Below are positions 8,144-17,501 of a stretch of 64,000 nt of DNA, one piece after another (position 1 is the stretch's first letter; each line of letters starts with the position of its first letter). The stretch comes from UBA6522 sp965221035. Its GTDB lineage: Bacteria; Pseudomonadota; Gammaproteobacteria; Steroidobacterales; Rariloculaceae. The DNA lies in contig OZ244860.1 of NCBI GenBank assembly GCA_965221035.1, forward strand, positions 1,116,001 to 1,180,000. The letters run 5' to 3'. The notes beneath the pieces are model-generated. The model was not told the origin of the DNA and made no database searches. It saw only the letters and a program-made list of their open reading frames with translations. A program made the position numbers and the translations under genes.

Positions 8144-9532
8144 CTACCCGCGCATCTCCTCCAGCTCAAGCCCGCGCGTCTCGTGAACGTGCCTGACCAC
8201 GAAGTAGACCGATATAACCGCCGCCAGCGCATACAGCGAATACGCGCCCATCAGTCCGATGCTGGCGAGCAGGATGGGGAATGTCATGGTGATCCCGAAG
8301 TTCGATCCCCACTGCGCGAGGCCGCTGACGGCGAGGCCGGAACCCCGGATCTGGTTGGGGAACATCTCGCCGAGCATGACCCACATCACCGGCCCCCAGG
8401 AGGCGTTGAAGAAGAACACGTACAGATTGGCCGCAACCAGCGCGACCGTCCCCATGGCATCCGTCAACTGCAGTGTGCCCTGGGCATCCAGGGAAGCGCT
8501 GGAGAACGCCAGCGCCATGGCGGACAGGGTGACGGCCATACCGACCGAGCCGATCCACAGCAGCGGTTTTCTGCCGATCCGGTCGATCAGGCTGACGGTG
8601 ATCAGGCAGGCAGCGATGCTGACAGCACCGGAGATGACGTTGATCAGCAGCGCGTCGCTCTCCGAAAAACCCACCGACTGCCAGAGCACGGCGCCGTAGT
8701 AGAAGACCACGTTGATGCCGACCAGCTGCTGGAACGTCGCAAGGCCAATGCCGACCCACACGAGCTTGCGAACGCGGCCCGTGGTACTGTCGACAAGATC
8801 CGAGAATCTTGGGCGGTGGTGATCCTCCGCCAGCGACTCGTCGATTTCCGCGAGCTTGGCTGGGCCACGTTCGGCCCCATAGAGCCTTGTCAGGACCTCA
8901 CGGGCAGTCTCCGTTTTTCCGCCGATCACCAGGTATCGGGGGCTTTCGGGAATGAACAGCAAGCCTATGAAGAACAATACGGCCGGACCGATCTCGATCC
9001 AGAACATCCAGCGCCAGGCCTCGAACCCCAACCACAACTCGGCAGTCGACGCGCCAGCGACGCCGGCCAACAGATAGTTGCTCACAAACGCGCTGAAGAG
9101 CCCCGTGATGATGGCGATCTGCTGAATGGTGATCAGCCTGCCCCGGTAACGGGCCGGCGCAACCTCGCCAATGTAGGCCGGCGCGATCACGCTGGCGGCC
9201 CCCACCGCCATGCCCCCCAGCACGCGGTAGATCACGAATTCGATGGAACTTCCCGCGATTCCGGAACCCCAGGCGCTGACCACGAAACAGACCGACGCCA
9301 AGATGAGCAGTGTTCGGCGCCCGATGATGTCGGCCAGACGGCCCGCAAAGAACGCTCCGGCCGCGCAACCGAGCAGCATTGACGCCACGTTGAAGCCCGT
9401 CCCGACGCTGTCGGACTGAAAGGCGAGCCGCAGACCGTCTACGGTGCCGTTGATGACCCCGCTGTCAAATCCGAAAAGGAATCCGCCGATCGTGGCGATG
9501 CAGCTGATGAGGACGATGAACGGCGCGTTCAA
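8144..9532 (-). CDS. MFS sugar porter (sugar:H+ symporter family)
   Basis: A 462-residue, 12-helix inner-membrane transporter of the sugar porter group that includes XylE and GalP. Seen in order: GGFLFGFDSGVINGT in helix 1, GRLADIIGRR between helices 2 and 3, PESPRYLV after helix 6, QQLVGINVVFYYG in helix 7 and GRKPLL between helices 8 and 9, then WVMLGEMFPNQIRG. These are the standard substrate-path and signature motifs. It should import a monosaccharide with a proton. Its start codon overlaps the stop of the serine hydrolase gene (ATGA), so the two are translationally coupled. It likely takes up sugars released by the glycoside hydrolases nearby. Confidence 0.9.
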   Translation of the reverse strand: MNAPFIVLISCIATIGGFLFGFDSGVINGTVDGLRLAFQSDSVGTGFNVASMLLGCAAGAFFAGRLADIIGRRTLLILASVCFVVSAWGSGIAGSSIEFVIYRVLGGMAVGAASVIAPAYIGEVAPARYRGRLITIQQIAIITGLFSAFVSNYLLAGVAGASTAELWLGFEAWRWMFWIEIGPAVLFFIGLLFIPESPRYLVIGGKTETAREVLTRLYGAERGPAKLAEIDESLAEDHHRPRFSDLVDSTTGRVRKLVWVGIGLATFQQLVGINVVFYYGAVLWQSVGFSESDALLINVISGAVSIAACLITVSLIDRIGRKPLLWIGSVGMAVTLSAMALAFSSASLDAQGTLQLTDAMGTVALVAANLYVFFFNASWGPVMWVMLGEMFPNQIRGSGLAVSGLAQWGSNFGITMTFPILLASIGLMGAYSLYALAAVISVYFVVRHVHETRGLELEEMRG

Positions 9533-10818
9533 TCGGCTTCCTCCGCCCAGAACTGCCGATAGAGTTCAGCCCGGATCGCGGCGTCGCGCCCGCCGCCGCC
9601 CTCGGGAACCCAGAACAGTTGCGACATGATGACGGCGACGAACTCGCGCTTCGGGTCCACCCAGAAATGGGTACCCTCGTACCCGCCGCCGATCCAGATC
9701 CCGGCCTCGCCCTCGCCTCGGGCCCGCATCGCTTCCCCGGGAACCCAGAGATTGAATCCGTTGTGGCCTTCGGGGCTGCCAAGCAGCGTATGCGGCGCAT
9801 AGATGTCTTCGACCGTGGCCGTCTCCAGGAAACGGTGTCCGTTGAGCGTACCGTGATTCAGGAGCATGCGAAGGAAATCGCTGTATCCGTCCGCCGTCGC
9901 CAGCATGCCCTCGCCGCCGAGATAAAGCGGATGTCCCGGTTCATACCCCGGCACGTCTGCGCCGAAGATGTCCAACTCCCCGGGGAGGGCAACCCGCAAC
10001 TCGCCATCCCGGCCGCTGATCTTCGGCAGCAATTCAGCATCCGCAGGCAACCCGTACCGCAAACCCTCTATGCCCAAGGGACCGGTCAGCCGCTCCTCCA
10101 CGAGCTGCTTGAGGCTCTTGTTCGCCGCCCGCTCGGCCACCATGCCCAGCACGGTGGTGTTGGTCCCGTAATGGTATCGAGCTCCCGGCTGCTGAACGAG
10201 CGGCAATCCCGCCAGCCGATCGATAAAGTCATCGGTATCGGCCGCGACGGCCACGTTTCGCTCATTGAGCCCGGCGTCCAGGCACGGAATATCGGTGGTG
10301 GCGTAGTAGAACCCGGCCTCGTGATTGATCAGGTGGCGAACCGTCATCACGGTGTCGACGGGCACCAGGGCATACGGGCAGGCTGAAGCCCCGTCTTCCC
10401 GCTCCACTTCGCTCAGATTCCTGCCGTCGTCGGTCACCGCGACGCGCAAGTCCGCGAATTCGGGAATGTAGTCCACCACCGGATCTTCGAGGCTGAGGAT
10501 GCCGTCCTCGACCAGGTCGAGGACCGTGGTGATGGTGACAATCTTGCTCATGGACCAGATCCGGATCCACGTCCTGCCGTTGATATCGGCATCGGGCAGA
10601 AGCTCGCGATTGACCGCACCGTGCTCGTAAGCGACGTTGCCGTCGCGGTCCTCCAGTCGCACGTAAATGAAGGGGTAATAGCCGCCTTCCACGAACCCGT
10701 CGATCACAGCGTCCACCGCATCGGGGTCAGGAATTTCCACTGCCGCCACGGGCTGGGCGGAAAAAATGACGGTAACCGATGCCGCCAAGGCCAGACGCGC
10801 AGTTCGAGTGTTCAACAT
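9529..10818 (-). CDS. Exported serine hydrolase, class C beta-lactamase/esterase family
   Basis: A 429-residue penicillin-binding-fold hydrolase with signal peptide (LALAASVTVIFSAQPVAA). The catalytic SxxK appears as SMSK at about residue 92, with the Tyr motif near YHYGTN and a C-terminal GGGYEGTHFWVDP that matches the third active-site strand. Such proteins act as esterases, D-aminopeptidases or transpeptidase-like enzymes in the periplasm; true beta-lactamase activity cannot be inferred. Start 10818 begins the signal peptide; an upstream ATG at 10863 is in frame. Its 3' end overlaps the MFS start by four bases. Confidence 0.85.
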   Translation of the reverse strand: MLNTRTARLALAASVTVIFSAQPVAAVEIPDPDAVDAVIDGFVEGGYYPFIYVRLEDRDGNVAYEHGAVNRELLPDADINGRTWIRIWSMSKIVTITTVLDLVEDGILSLEDPVVDYIPEFADLRVAVTDDGRNLSEVEREDGASACPYALVPVDTVMTVRHLINHEAGFYYATTDIPCLDAGLNERNVAVAADTDDFIDRLAGLPLVQQPGARYHYGTNTTVLGMVAERAANKSLKQLVEERLTGPLGIEGLRYGLPADAELLPKISGRDGELRVALPGELDIFGADVPGYEPGHPLYLGGEGMLATADGYSDFLRMLLNHGTLNGHRFLETATVEDIYAPHTLLGSPEGHNGFNLWVPGEAMRARGEGEAGIWIGGGYEGTHFWVDPKREFVAVIMSQLFWVPEGGGGRDAAIRAELYRQFWAEEAD

Positions 10819-10877
10819 GATGCAGGCCCCGCTAAGGCCGGCGAGAATGCCGGAGGGTCGCATTCTAGCAGCCTGAA

Positions 10878-12857
10878 CTACGGTACACCGTTGAAGTAGT
10901 CACTGGCGCGGGCAAAGGCGTCCCGGCCCACCCGCTCACCAATCAGCCTTCCCGGCATGTCGTCGGCCGGCGGATGGATGCCGCCCCAGATACGAGACAG
11001 GCTGGTCTGATCGGCGGCATCTCGATAGGTAGCCCACTGCAGGGTCAGGTCCACACTGGGGCCGCGCTCGAACACAAGAAAATCGTTGGCGGAAATTCGA
11101 AATTCGCTCATGCCGCCCGGAAAGTACTCGCTGCCGGTCAGTTCCGTGAGCACTTCGGCCGCCGCGCGCGAAAACGTCGAGTGCCCGGACACATAGCCCG
11201 CAAACGGCGGCGTCACGAATGTGGGACGCTGGTACGGCACCCAACGCTCGGCCAGGATCCAGTCCACACCGGCAGTATCCGCCGTGGGATCGTCCACGAA
11301 ATTGGTGCCGCGCCACGCCCGTATCTTGATCTTGCCCACATGCGCAGAATCTCCGCCGCCGACCGGATCGCCGGGTCGAACCAGTTCGATATAGCCGGGG
11401 AATAGCGGTATGCCATCTTCCGAGTAGGAGAGGTCGGACGGATCGGAACTCTGGCCCCGATCCGCCATTGCCCGGACCGCCGAGAGGGGACGCACGTAAT
11501 CGTACCAACCCTTCAGGCCCCAAGCGGCTATGGCCGCATCATGCATGGCACCCCCGAGCGCAAAGTACGACTTGACATACCATTCCAGCGGATCCATTGG
11601 CGGCCCCGTTCCCTGGAACCGCATTTCAAGCAGGGGATGATCGGCCACTTCGTTGAGAATTCCGAACCAGTGCCCGGGCGGCGTCTCCGAATCCGGACCG
11701 TCCGCCCAGAATTCGGCAAGTACGCGAGTGTAGTCTCCGCGGGGCACGAGCTGCCGGGTGTACGGGGCGCCGGTCACCGGATTGCTCGCGTACCCCAGCC
11801 CCGCATCGCCGCCCTCGAAAAAATCATAGAAGGCCTCGTATTCCTCGGCGCCTGACGGATAGCGAAGCACGTTGCCCGTACTCGCGGGAGAAATGTCGAT
11901 CATCACGCCATCGCTTGGGTCCAGATGGGAGGACCAGACCGCCACCATCGCGAATCCCCGCCTGTATTGGCCGGATTCCGGTCCCCGGTGGCGGGGCGGC
12001 GGACCCGGATCGTGGTAGACGTAATAGTCGACACCGTCGCGACGGTGGATCGCGAGGTCGGACTCCTGAAGCGCAAACGGCTCGACCCGTCCCCATTCCG
12101 GGCCGAGGAAGGGGGGAACGCCGTCCTCCAGCCGATTGCCCGCCTGATCGATGAAGACCGGCAAGGCAACGGGCTGCCACCGGTCTGGATCGACCATGTC
12201 GGGATTTCCCGGCGAGGTCGGGTCGATACCCGGGTTGACGGGCGAATAGCCGGTGATTGCGTAGTTGTTCTCCTCGTTGGCGCCATCCTGCAATCCGAAG
12301 CGGATGTAGCAGTCGGCGATGTGGTTGCCGAGGGCTGCAGCGGATCCCGAGATGTAGTCGGTCGAAGTCTGTTCCGGGTCGAACTCCAATTCCTCCATCA
12401 GGAGGTTCGACGACCGCCTGGTGTCGGCGATACCCGGCGAACCGGCAAACCGGTGCGCAATCAGGCGATAGGCACTGAAACTCATCGCCTCCTCCCTGGC
12501 GGCGCTCACGTCGCCCGGTCGGGTGAAGTCCTCCAGCTCGCAGCTGAAATCCCCTATCCGCCGGCCGAGCAGGTACGTTGACTCCGTATCCGCGTAGACG
12601 GCCCAGGCGTCATACATCGCCGCGGACATGTGAAACAGATTCCGGGCATGAACCGTAGGGCGTGCGAAATCGTTGCGAATGGCATCGAGCAACAGGTCGT
12701 TCCACTGCCGTGCCGCCACGGGCCCCGGCGGCACCGGCACTGGAATTGGAACCAGACCGACGCCGCTTCCGGGATCGCCGCTTCCACCTGATCCGCCGCA
12801 GCCAGTCAGAAGCGCTGCCACCAGCACCTGCGGGGCAACGCTGCGCCGGTCGATCAT
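10878..12857 (-). CDS. Vanadium-dependent haloperoxidase/PAP2-like lipoprotein
   Basis: A 659-residue protein with lipobox LLTGC at about residues 17-21, so it is probably an outer-membrane or periplasmic lipoprotein. The C-terminal half has the vanadium haloperoxidase/acid phosphatase active-site pattern: YVRPLSAVRA, then GYVSGHSTFSRAAAEVL, then IWGGIHPPADD with the last His. These motifs bind vanadate or phosphate in the family. Whether it halogenates, has phosphatase activity or does neither cannot be judged from sequence. The start at 12857 overlaps the stop of the upstream FG-GAP lipoprotein gene as ATGA, so the two are coupled. A Gly/Ser-rich linker follows the lipidated Cys. Confidence 0.8.
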   Translation of the reverse strand: MIDRRSVAPQVLVAALLTGCGGSGGSGDPGSGVGLVPIPVPVPPGPVAARQWNDLLLDAIRNDFARPTVHARNLFHMSAAMYDAWAVYADTESTYLLGRRIGDFSCELEDFTRPGDVSAAREEAMSFSAYRLIAHRFAGSPGIADTRRSSNLLMEELEFDPEQTSTDYISGSAAALGNHIADCYIRFGLQDGANEENNYAITGYSPVNPGIDPTSPGNPDMVDPDRWQPVALPVFIDQAGNRLEDGVPPFLGPEWGRVEPFALQESDLAIHRRDGVDYYVYHDPGPPPRHRGPESGQYRRGFAMVAVWSSHLDPSDGVMIDISPASTGNVLRYPSGAEEYEAFYDFFEGGDAGLGYASNPVTGAPYTRQLVPRGDYTRVLAEFWADGPDSETPPGHWFGILNEVADHPLLEMRFQGTGPPMDPLEWYVKSYFALGGAMHDAAIAAWGLKGWYDYVRPLSAVRAMADRGQSSDPSDLSYSEDGIPLFPGYIELVRPGDPVGGGDSAHVGKIKIRAWRGTNFVDDPTADTAGVDWILAERWVPYQRPTFVTPPFAGYVSGHSTFSRAAAEVLTELTGSEYFPGGMSEFRISANDFLVFERGPSVDLTLQWATYRDAADQTSLSRIWGGIHPPADDMPGRLIGERVGRDAFARASDYFNGVP

Positions 12858-14629
12858 CGTTCGGGATGGTCGATGACCCATTCGCGGTTGGCGGCGAGCG
12901 CCCGCAAGACGGTCTGCTCGCCGTCCGGCCACTCCACGGTCAACGTATCCACCTGAGTGTTCGAACCCAATCCGAACAGCTGGCCAACAGGATTGTGGGA
13001 GGCGAAATTGCTGCCCAGAACAACCTCACGGAGATGATTTTCGCCCGCGACGGTGGCGACGACGCGGGCACCTACGGCCCCGGAATTAGGCCCCGCTCCG
13101 CGCAGCTTCACGCTCAACCAGTTGTTGGAAGACTCGTTCATCCAGAGCGTTGCGGCGTTTGAGTCGCTCATATGCAGTTGCAGGATATCGGTGTCTCCGT
13201 CGTTGTCAAAGTCCGCGCAGACAATGCCGCGCCCCTGTTCGGCGTCGTCAAGTCCGATCGCCTCGGCACGCTCCGTGAAGGTTCCGTCACCGTTGGATAC
13301 GAACGCCCTGGACCTGTCGGCGCTGAACCCTCCGTACTCATCCCATTCCGGCCAGCCATTGGTGTGGTATATGTCCAGGTCGCCGTCGTTTTCAAAATCG
13401 AGGAAGCAGCTCCCCCACCCCCAACCACCTTCCGTGACGCCGGCTTCGGCCGTTACGTCGACAAAGAAGCCCTCATCGTTACGGTACAGGCGGTTGCCGA
13501 CCCGCGACAGGTGCGTCGGCACGTCCTCGCCCACGGCGCGAATGCTGCTCACAAACCAGTCCAGGTCCCCATCGCCGTCGAAATCACCCAAGGCCGAGCC
13601 CATACCGTTACCGTCGATGATCACATCGTAGTCGGTGACATTGCTGAACGTACCGTCGCCGTTATTGATATAGACCTGCGTGGAATTGAAATCGGCCACG
13701 ACGAGTATGTCCGGCAAGGCATCGTCGTTGATGCGCGCGAAGGTGGGTGTGAAGGTATTGTCGAAGGTCCGCTGCGTCACCCGAGGATCCGTGTTGACAA
13801 CGACCGACGGCGCGATGCCGCTCGCTTCGCTGACGCTGGTGAACCGTATGCCCGTGCCATCACTGTCGTTGCGCCACAGGTGCTCGGTGTCGCCCGGACC
13901 GTTGACAAAGTCCCGGAGTGAGCCCCAGTGCCCGAACATCAGGTCCAGGTCGCCGTCCTGGTCATAGTCGCCGAACGCGGGCGACATGCTGTATTCGGAC
14001 CGCATCCGATCAAGCCCTGAACCGACGGATACGTCGGTGAACATGCCGTCACCGTTGTTCGCGAAAACGAGCGTGGGATCGCCATCGAGTCCCGGCAGCA
14101 ACAGGTCCAGATCGTCGTCGCCGTCCATATCCGCGAACGCGGGCGACCCGTGGCGATAATTCTCGACCGTGGACCTGGTCCACGCCACACCGGCCTGGGC
14201 AGCGACATCCTCGAATACCAGGTTGCCCAGATTGCGATAAAGGAGATTCGGCCCGTTGTCACCGCGAACGATGAACAGGTCGATGTCGCCGTCATTGTCG
14301 TAGTCGCCCGCCGCCGCACCGCTGGGCAGTATGTACTCCACCTCGGGATTGCGCAGTGACCGGGAGTAGCCGACCGTGAAGCCGATTCCGGATGCGGCCG
14401 TCACGTCGACAAAGGACGCCGTGGCATCCACAGGCGGCGGCGATGGCGTCACCGGCGGCGGCGCGCCATCGTCGCCAATCAGGCTTGGGGAGCCACCACC
14501 GGATCCGCCGCCACATCCTGCCGCCATGACGAAGGCGAAACCAAGCATTCCGAGGCGATGCTCACCGCGCAGCGCACCACGCTTTCGGCAGACCGCCATA
14601 TCGGCAAACACCCGGAAACGCCTTGCCAT
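12854..14629 (-). CDS. CRTAC1/UnbV-type FG-GAP (VCBS) repeat lipoprotein
   Basis: A 591-residue secreted lipoprotein (lipobox MAAGC, about residue 39) with a Pro-rich linker. At least six calcium-type repeats follow, each with DxDxDGDxD cores: DYDNDGDIDLF, DMDGDDDLDLL, DYDQDGDLDLM, DFDGDGDLDWF, DFENDGDLDIY and DFDNDGDTDIL. Together they form a beta-propeller. The C-terminus is an ASPIC/UnbV domain (NSGAVGARVVATVAG... EWPDGEQT). The start at 14629 has GTGAGG eight bases upstream. These proteins are surface or periplasmic binding proteins of unknown ligand. It lies 35 bases after the TonB receptor and is coupled to the haloperoxidase-like gene, implying a three-gene operon. Confidence 0.85.
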   Translation of the reverse strand: MARRFRVFADMAVCRKRGALRGEHRLGMLGFAFVMAAGCGGGSGGGSPSLIGDDGAPPPVTPSPPPVDATASFVDVTAASGIGFTVGYSRSLRNPEVEYILPSGAAAGDYDNDGDIDLFIVRGDNGPNLLYRNLGNLVFEDVAAQAGVAWTRSTVENYRHGSPAFADMDGDDDLDLLLPGLDGDPTLVFANNGDGMFTDVSVGSGLDRMRSEYSMSPAFGDYDQDGDLDLMFGHWGSLRDFVNGPGDTEHLWRNDSDGTGIRFTSVSEASGIAPSVVVNTDPRVTQRTFDNTFTPTFARINDDALPDILVVADFNSTQVYINNGDGTFSNVTDYDVIIDGNGMGSALGDFDGDGDLDWFVSSIRAVGEDVPTHLSRVGNRLYRNDEGFFVDVTAEAGVTEGGWGWGSCFLDFENDGDLDIYHTNGWPEWDEYGGFSADRSRAFVSNGDGTFTERAEAIGLDDAEQGRGIVCADFDNDGDTDILQLHMSDSNAATLWMNESSNNWLSVKLRGAGPNSGAVGARVVATVAGENHLREVVLGSNFASHNPVGQLFGLGSNTQVDTLTVEWPDGEQTVLRALAANREWVIDHPER

Positions 14630-14664
14630 CGCGCGAACCTCACCGGGGCGCGCGCCCCTTGTAC

Positions 14665-17400
14665 CTAGAACTGGTAGAAGAGCTTAAGGCCGTAAGTCTC
14701 CCGGTAGAAGTTGTTGAACTCAGTCCGCTCGGGAATGTTGAAGGTGTATTTTCGGCGAACCTCGTCGCCCACGTTCCGGCCAAACAGGCCGATTCGGAAG
14801 TCCTCGCTGAAGTCATACGAGATCTGGAAACTGGTCAGCAGGGTGTCATCCACGTGCAGGAAGTTGCCGAACACGTTCGGCTCGACGTACGCGCTGCGGT
14901 AGTCCCAACCGATGCGCGCCTCTACATTGCCCCCGACCCACCAAAGCGCGAGGTTCCAAACGTCTTCGGACAATCCGGTCAGCGCCACGCCCTGCCCGCC
15001 CGGAGCAACGGGCAGCACATCGGAGTCCGTCACCGCGTAATTGAAGCTCGTTCCCAGCCCGTCCAATGACGGACTGACGAACCCGAACGTGGTATTGGCT
15101 GCAAACTCCACTCCGCGAACATAGCCACCGTCGCCATTGCCGGTGGACTGGAAGGTAACATCGACCGGATTGTTGCCGACATCGATAACCTCCCTGACGA
15201 TGAACTCCGTGCCGATGAAGCTTTCTAGGTCCAGGTTGTAGGCGGCAATCACGAACGAAGTGGCGTCGGCCGGGTACCACTCCCACGACAGCGAAACCTG
15301 GTTGGCGACGGTTGGCTCCAGCATCGGATTGCCCGCGTTGCCGTTGGCACCAAAACCGCTTATGAAGATCTGTTCCGACGAACGCATGTCATCCAGCGGC
15401 GCGCGGTTCAGAACACGGCTGATGCCGGCTCGAAGGCGTTGATCGTCCGCAATATCGAATGCCAGGTTTACGCTCGGCAGAGCCTCATCGTAGCTGTTCC
15501 CGGGTCGAATCGGTGTCGCCGGAACCAAGTCACGCTGCGGTGTCGTCCAGCCGGGCGCGACCAGGTCAGTGCTTACGTAGCGCAGCCCAAGATTTCCACT
15601 CACCGGCACGTTGCCCCAGACGCCATCGAAGTCCAGCTGCGCAAACGCGGAAAAACTGTCCTCCTCGACCGAACCGGACTCCGCCAATTGCGTGTTGCGG
15701 GCAAGCGGTGCCGGCAAGGCGGCATCGGACTGGGGCATCATTCCGGTAAAGCGACTCTGGATCTGCGCCACATCCCAGGCGATGAAGGCCGGCCCGTTGT
15801 CCGGGGTCAGGATACCGCGGACGAAGGAGCTATCCAGCACAAGGTTCGGATCGTCGGGAACGTAGGCGGAATTGAACCTGTTGTTGATGCGCTCGTACAC
15901 CTTCTCGCGTTGCACGAAGCGCGCGCCGAAAGAGAATCCGGTCAAGCCGGAATCGTTCAGTTCACGGTCAGCCTCAAGGCGTAGCGCCGTTTGCCCATCA
16001 TCATGCGCAAAGTCGTTGTACTCGAACTGACGGGGCACCCAGATTGAGGGGTTCTCCATGTCTTCTGCCACGCTCAGCGTCGGCGTGTTGCCCAGAGCCG
16101 AATAGGTAAGCGTGAACACCGGACCGCCGAATCCCCCCGTGGGCGCGTGATGAGCGGTCGCCCACACACCGTCGAATACGTTCTCCGCCGAAGAGTGGCT
16201 CAGGTCGCCCTCAACCGTCCAATCGTCGCCATGCATACTGACGTTGAGGCCCGTGCTGAGTATGTCCTGGTCGATGATGGTTTCCTGGGCATACGACGAA
16301 CTGCCGCCGCTGCCGAATCCGCTGGCGTTGGTGCCCGGTACGGTAATTGTTGCCTGGTGGTACTCCTCGAACGGCACACCGTCTGCCGTTGTGAAGCCGT
16401 CTCGAACGTTGATTTGCGGATCGGCCAGCGCCCAGGACCGACCGGTCAGGCCGATGAAATTGACGCCGTAGTTCTCGAAATCCTGCTTGCGGTTCGAGGT
16501 CAACAGGTCGAAATTGATGTCGACGCTGTCCGTGCTCCACTGCAGAGCCGCGAAAACGCTGGTGCGCTCCTCCACGCCTCCTGCGGCGGCGATGTTGAAG
16601 CCGGCAGGCACAACCGCCTCGCCAAAAACGCTGTCACCGTCAACATCCGCCGCCATTCCAAACCCGCCCGCGAACGGTTGCCAGTCGAATGGTGTCACGT
16701 CGCCGTCGCGGCCCAGCAGTTCGCTGGCATAGGATGCAGCCAACGCCACACCGAAGCCATCGGATATTTGATCGATGTAGGTGAGGCTGCCCTGCCCGCC
16801 AGCATCGTTGCCGCCCAGGACATCGCCTGCCAGCGCGTAGCTCGACAACTCGGCGTTGACCGTGGTGGAGCGCTCGTCGAAATCCAGCGGCCGGATCGTG
16901 TTCATGTTGATCGTTCCGGACAGCCCGCCCTCCGGCAAACTGGCCATGGGAGTCTTGTGGATTTGCACCGACGACATGACGCTGGGTGGATAGAGAGCGT
17001 ATTCCACGTTGCGCGTGGAAGCGACCGTGACTTGTTCGCGACCGTTCAGAAGGCCCACCGCCAAGTCCGTGGTACCCCGTACAGAGAGTTGACTGATGTT
17101 GCCGTCGTCCGTGCGAGCACCGGCGACACCAGGCAAGGTGGCGATGGCATCGGCGATCGATACCGCCGGCAGCACGCCGATGTCCTCAAGTCCGATGGCT
17201 TCAATCTGAGTGTCTGCCAGCTGCTTCTGCGCGATGGCGCTGGCGAGGCTCCGCTGGAACTTGGCGGTAACCACAATTTCCTCAATCTCGGCCACATCGT
17301 CGGCGTCTTGGGCGTAGCCGGCAATGCTCAGGCCTAGAATGGCACCGGACACAAGAAAACGAGCCGGAAATGAACCGGCCAGCGCGGGATTCGGCTTCAT
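14665..17400 (-). CDS. TonB-dependent outer-membrane receptor
   Basis: A 911-residue outer-membrane transporter. It has a signal peptide ending AGYAQ, a TonB-box-like EEIVVTAKFQ, then a plug domain with IADAIATLPGVAG and SVRGTTDL at about residues 85-115, and a 22-strand-type barrel ending in LKLFYQF with the C-terminal Phe needed for barrel assembly. GGAGGGG sits close before the ATG. The long N-terminal plug start (ASAIAQKQLAD...) resembles carbohydrate-importing TonB receptors of the gammaproteobacterial CUT type, which fits the surrounding GH and sulfatase genes. The substrate is probably an oligosaccharide, but this is inference. Its upstream region carries a palindromic operator shared with the sulfatase. 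Confidence 0.93.
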   Translation of the reverse strand: MKPNPALAGSFPARFLVSGAILGLSIAGYAQDADDVAEIEEIVVTAKFQRSLASAIAQKQLADTQIEAIGLEDIGVLPAVSIADAIATLPGVAGARTDDGNISQLSVRGTTDLAVGLLNGREQVTVASTRNVEYALYPPSVMSSVQIHKTPMASLPEGGLSGTINMNTIRPLDFDERSTTVNAELSSYALAGDVLGGNDAGGQGSLTYIDQISDGFGVALAASYASELLGRDGDVTPFDWQPFAGGFGMAADVDGDSVFGEAVVPAGFNIAAAGGVEERTSVFAALQWSTDSVDINFDLLTSNRKQDFENYGVNFIGLTGRSWALADPQINVRDGFTTADGVPFEEYHQATITVPGTNASGFGSGGSSSYAQETIIDQDILSTGLNVSMHGDDWTVEGDLSHSSAENVFDGVWATAHHAPTGGFGGPVFTLTYSALGNTPTLSVAEDMENPSIWVPRQFEYNDFAHDDGQTALRLEADRELNDSGLTGFSFGARFVQREKVYERINNRFNSAYVPDDPNLVLDSSFVRGILTPDNGPAFIAWDVAQIQSRFTGMMPQSDAALPAPLARNTQLAESGSVEEDSFSAFAQLDFDGVWGNVPVSGNLGLRYVSTDLVAPGWTTPQRDLVPATPIRPGNSYDEALPSVNLAFDIADDQRLRAGISRVLNRAPLDDMRSSEQIFISGFGANGNAGNPMLEPTVANQVSLSWEWYPADATSFVIAAYNLDLESFIGTEFIVREVIDVGNNPVDVTFQSTGNGDGGYVRGVEFAANTTFGFVSPSLDGLGTSFNYAVTDSDVLPVAPGGQGVALTGLSEDVWNLALWWVGGNVEARIGWDYRSAYVEPNVFGNFLHVDDTLLTSFQISYDFSEDFRIGLFGRNVGDEVRRKYTFNIPERTEFNNFYRETYGLKLFYQF

Positions 17401-17438
17401 GGATCCCCTCCAATAACCTGGTGTCTGTCAACCTTGGA

Positions 17439-17444
17439 ATTATA
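17439..17444 (-). promoter_or_regulatory. -10 box (TATAAT) of the TonB receptor
   Basis: A perfect TATAAT on the minus strand, 39 bases before the ATG. No good -35 is visible. The palindrome at 17470-17489 lies just upstream, near position -47 relative to the expected start site. Confidence 0.45.
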
Positions 17445-17469
17445 GGCTTGCACGAAAAGCGGGCGGACG

Positions 17470-17489
17470 GCATGCATACGTATTCATGC
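17470..17489. promoter_or_regulatory. Palindromic LacI-type operator, copy 1 (TonB receptor)
   Basis: GCATGCATACGTATTCATGC is an inverted repeat with one mismatched pair and a central CG, typical of LacI-family operators. Nearly the same word recurs at 23651-23670 before the sulfatase. The LacI-family gene at 19357 is the obvious candidate regulator. Confidence 0.6.
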
Positions 17490-17501
17490 GCCGCGACCCG
17501 G

